Shown here in pieces: positions 4,513 to 5,314 of a stretch of DNA of 5,314 bases; the first letter of the stretch is position 1; every line of letters begins with the position of its first letter. The translations under genes were made by a program, and so were the position numbers. The notes under the pieces were generated by a model, which saw only the letters and a list, made by a program, of their open reading frames with translations, did not search any database and had not been told where the DNA came from. The DNA lies in contig JADFTG010000107.1 in the NCBI GenBank assembly GCA_022560365.1, forward strand, positions 1 through 5,314, given 5' to 3'. This stretch comes from Chloroflexota bacterium. Its GTDB lineage: Bacteria > Chloroflexota > Dehalococcoidia > SM23-28-2 > RBG-16-64-32.

Positions 4513-5314
4513 ATGAAGGTTCACGAATACCAGGCCAAGGAGATCCTCGCCCGCTACGGCGTGCCGGTCCCGAACGGCAAAGTCGCCTGGACCGCCGATG
4601 AGGCCGCCGCCATTGCCGAAGAACTGGGCGTACCGGTCGTCGTCAAGTCGCAGATCCACGCTGGCGGACGCGGCAAGGGCGGCGGCATCAAGCTGGCGTC
4701 CGGCCCCCAGGAGGCACGGGCCGCCGCCGCCGAGATCCTCGGCATGCAGCTCGTGACCCACCAGACCGGCCCCGAAGGCCAGCTCGTCAAGCGCGTCCTC
4801 GTCGAGGAGCGGATCGAGATCGACCGCGAGCTCTACCTGGGCATCGTCATCGACAACTCCGTCGGCCTGCCGCTTGTCATGGCCTCCGCCGAAGGCGGCG
4901 TCGAGATCGAGGAGGTCGCGGCCAGAAACCCGGACGCGATCAAGAAATCGCCTGTCGACCCAACGATCGGCCTCCAGCCGTTTCAGGGCCGGGGACTGGC
5001 GATGGCGATCGGCCTCGATGGCGAACTGATGCGGCCGGCGGGCAACCTCATCGCCGGCCTCTACCGGGCTTTCGCCGACAACGACTGCTCGCTCGCCGAG
5101 ATCAACCCGCTCGTCATCACGAAGGACGGTCGCCTGCTCGCCGCCGATGCCAAGTTCAGCTTCGACGCCAACGCGCTCTACCGCCACAAGGAGATCGCCG
5201 AACTACGTGATATCGACGAAGAGGACCCGCTGGAGATCGCCGCGCAAAAGTCCGGCATCGGCACCTACATCAAGCTCACCGGCAACATCGGCTGCGTCGT
5301 CAACGGCGCCGGCC
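4513..5314 (+). CDS. sucC: Succinyl-CoA ligase (ADP/GDP-forming) beta subunit, 3'-truncated by window
   Basis: The first 267 residues of about 390 are present, open to the window end. SucC with the alpha subunit SucD interconverts succinyl-CoA and succinate with formation of ATP or GTP in the TCA cycle. The start MKVHEYQAKEILARYGVPVP, the ATP-grasp segment VVKSQIHAGGRGKGGG (43-58), ELYLG (106-110), ASAEGGVEIEEVA (124-136), the Mg2+-binding region AEINPLVIT (195-203, Asn198) with Asp212 in ADAK, and GNIGCVVNGAG (257-267) match the family closely. The ATG at 4513 has GGAG (4503-4506) 6 bases upstream, inside the end of the lipoprotein gene. The related malate-CoA ligase beta subunit (MtkA) shares these motifs and cannot be fully excluded from this part alone. 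sucD would be expected just downstream, outside the window. Confidence 0.95.
   Translation, partial: MKVHEYQAKEILARYGVPVPNGKVAWTADEAAAIAEELGVPVVVKSQIHAGGRGKGGGIKLASGPQEARAAAAEILGMQLVTHQTGPEGQLVKRVLVEERIEIDRELYLGIVIDNSVGLPLVMASAEGGVEIEEVAARNPDAIKKSPVDPTIGLQPFQGRGLAMAIGLDGELMRPAGNLIAGLYRAFADNDCSLAEINPLVITKDGRLLAADAKFSFDANALYRHKEIAELRDIDEEDPLEIAAQKSGIGTYIKLTGNIGCVVNGAG

Noticed and set aside
3193..5187. Very long minus-strand open frame (664 codons) antisense to the second hydrolase, lipoprotein and sucC
   Set aside because: It spans three well-supported plus-strand genes and their intergenic gaps, has Arg/Gly/Asp/Val-rich composition typical of a GC-rich antisense shadow, and shows no recognisable domain.
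1..5314. tRNA, rRNA, transposase, integrase, attachment sites or CRISPR
   Set aside because: I saw no cloverleaf with T-arm consensus, no rRNA-like conserved segments, no transposase or integrase motifs and no regularly spaced repeats on either strand.

Overview
The window is a GC-rich, densely packed bacterial segment; only the first ~80 bases are clearly AT-richer. Third codon positions are overwhelmingly G or C, GTG starts are used, and several genes have a -10-like hexamer only 6-8 bases before the start codon. The lipoprotein has a Cys-Gly-Asp-rich N-terminus followed by a Thr-Pro linker, a type common in Chloroflexota. I therefore lean towards a Chloroflexota (Dehalococcoidia-like) genome or metagenome contig. 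This is inference from style, not from a marker gene.

Layout. (1) 1-283, plus strand: a self-contained small transcription unit with a near-consensus sigma70 promoter, a perfect Shine-Dalgarno (SD) site, a 47-aa very basic ORF and an intrinsic-type terminator hairpin. (2) 289-664, minus strand: the N-terminal catalytic half of a diacylglycerol/lipid kinase (GGDGT motif). Recognisable homology stops at the terminator of unit 1, although the frame stays open to the window edge. (3) 782-1270: a VOC-fold protein resembling methylmalonyl-CoA epimerase, with a changed last metal ligand and a His-rich tail. (4) 1306-2959: an operon of HTH antitoxin, PIN-domain toxin and alpha/beta hydrolase, joined by two 4-base overlaps. 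It is preceded by a hairpin at the end of the VOC gene and by a palindromic operator covering the -10 region and the antitoxin start codon. (5) 3019-3927: a second, unrelated-subfamily alpha/beta hydrolase (hormone-sensitive-lipase type) with its own candidate promoter. (6) 4003-4509: a secreted lipoprotein with a Pro/Thr/Ser/Ala linker and a four-cysteine C-terminal domain. (7) 4513 to the window end: the first two thirds of succinyl-CoA ligase beta subunit (sucC), 3 bases behind the lipoprotein.

How the genes relate. The antitoxin and toxin should form a type II toxin-antitoxin complex that represses its own promoter, and the hydrolase is translationally coupled to them. SucC works in the TCA cycle, and a methylmalonyl-CoA epimerase-like protein would feed the same succinyl-CoA pool, but the two genes are not in one operon. 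The most unusual points are the abrupt end of the kinase at the small unit, the possible alternative RNA pairings in that unit, the operator/leaderless arrangement of the antitoxin, and its internal SD plus GTG start.
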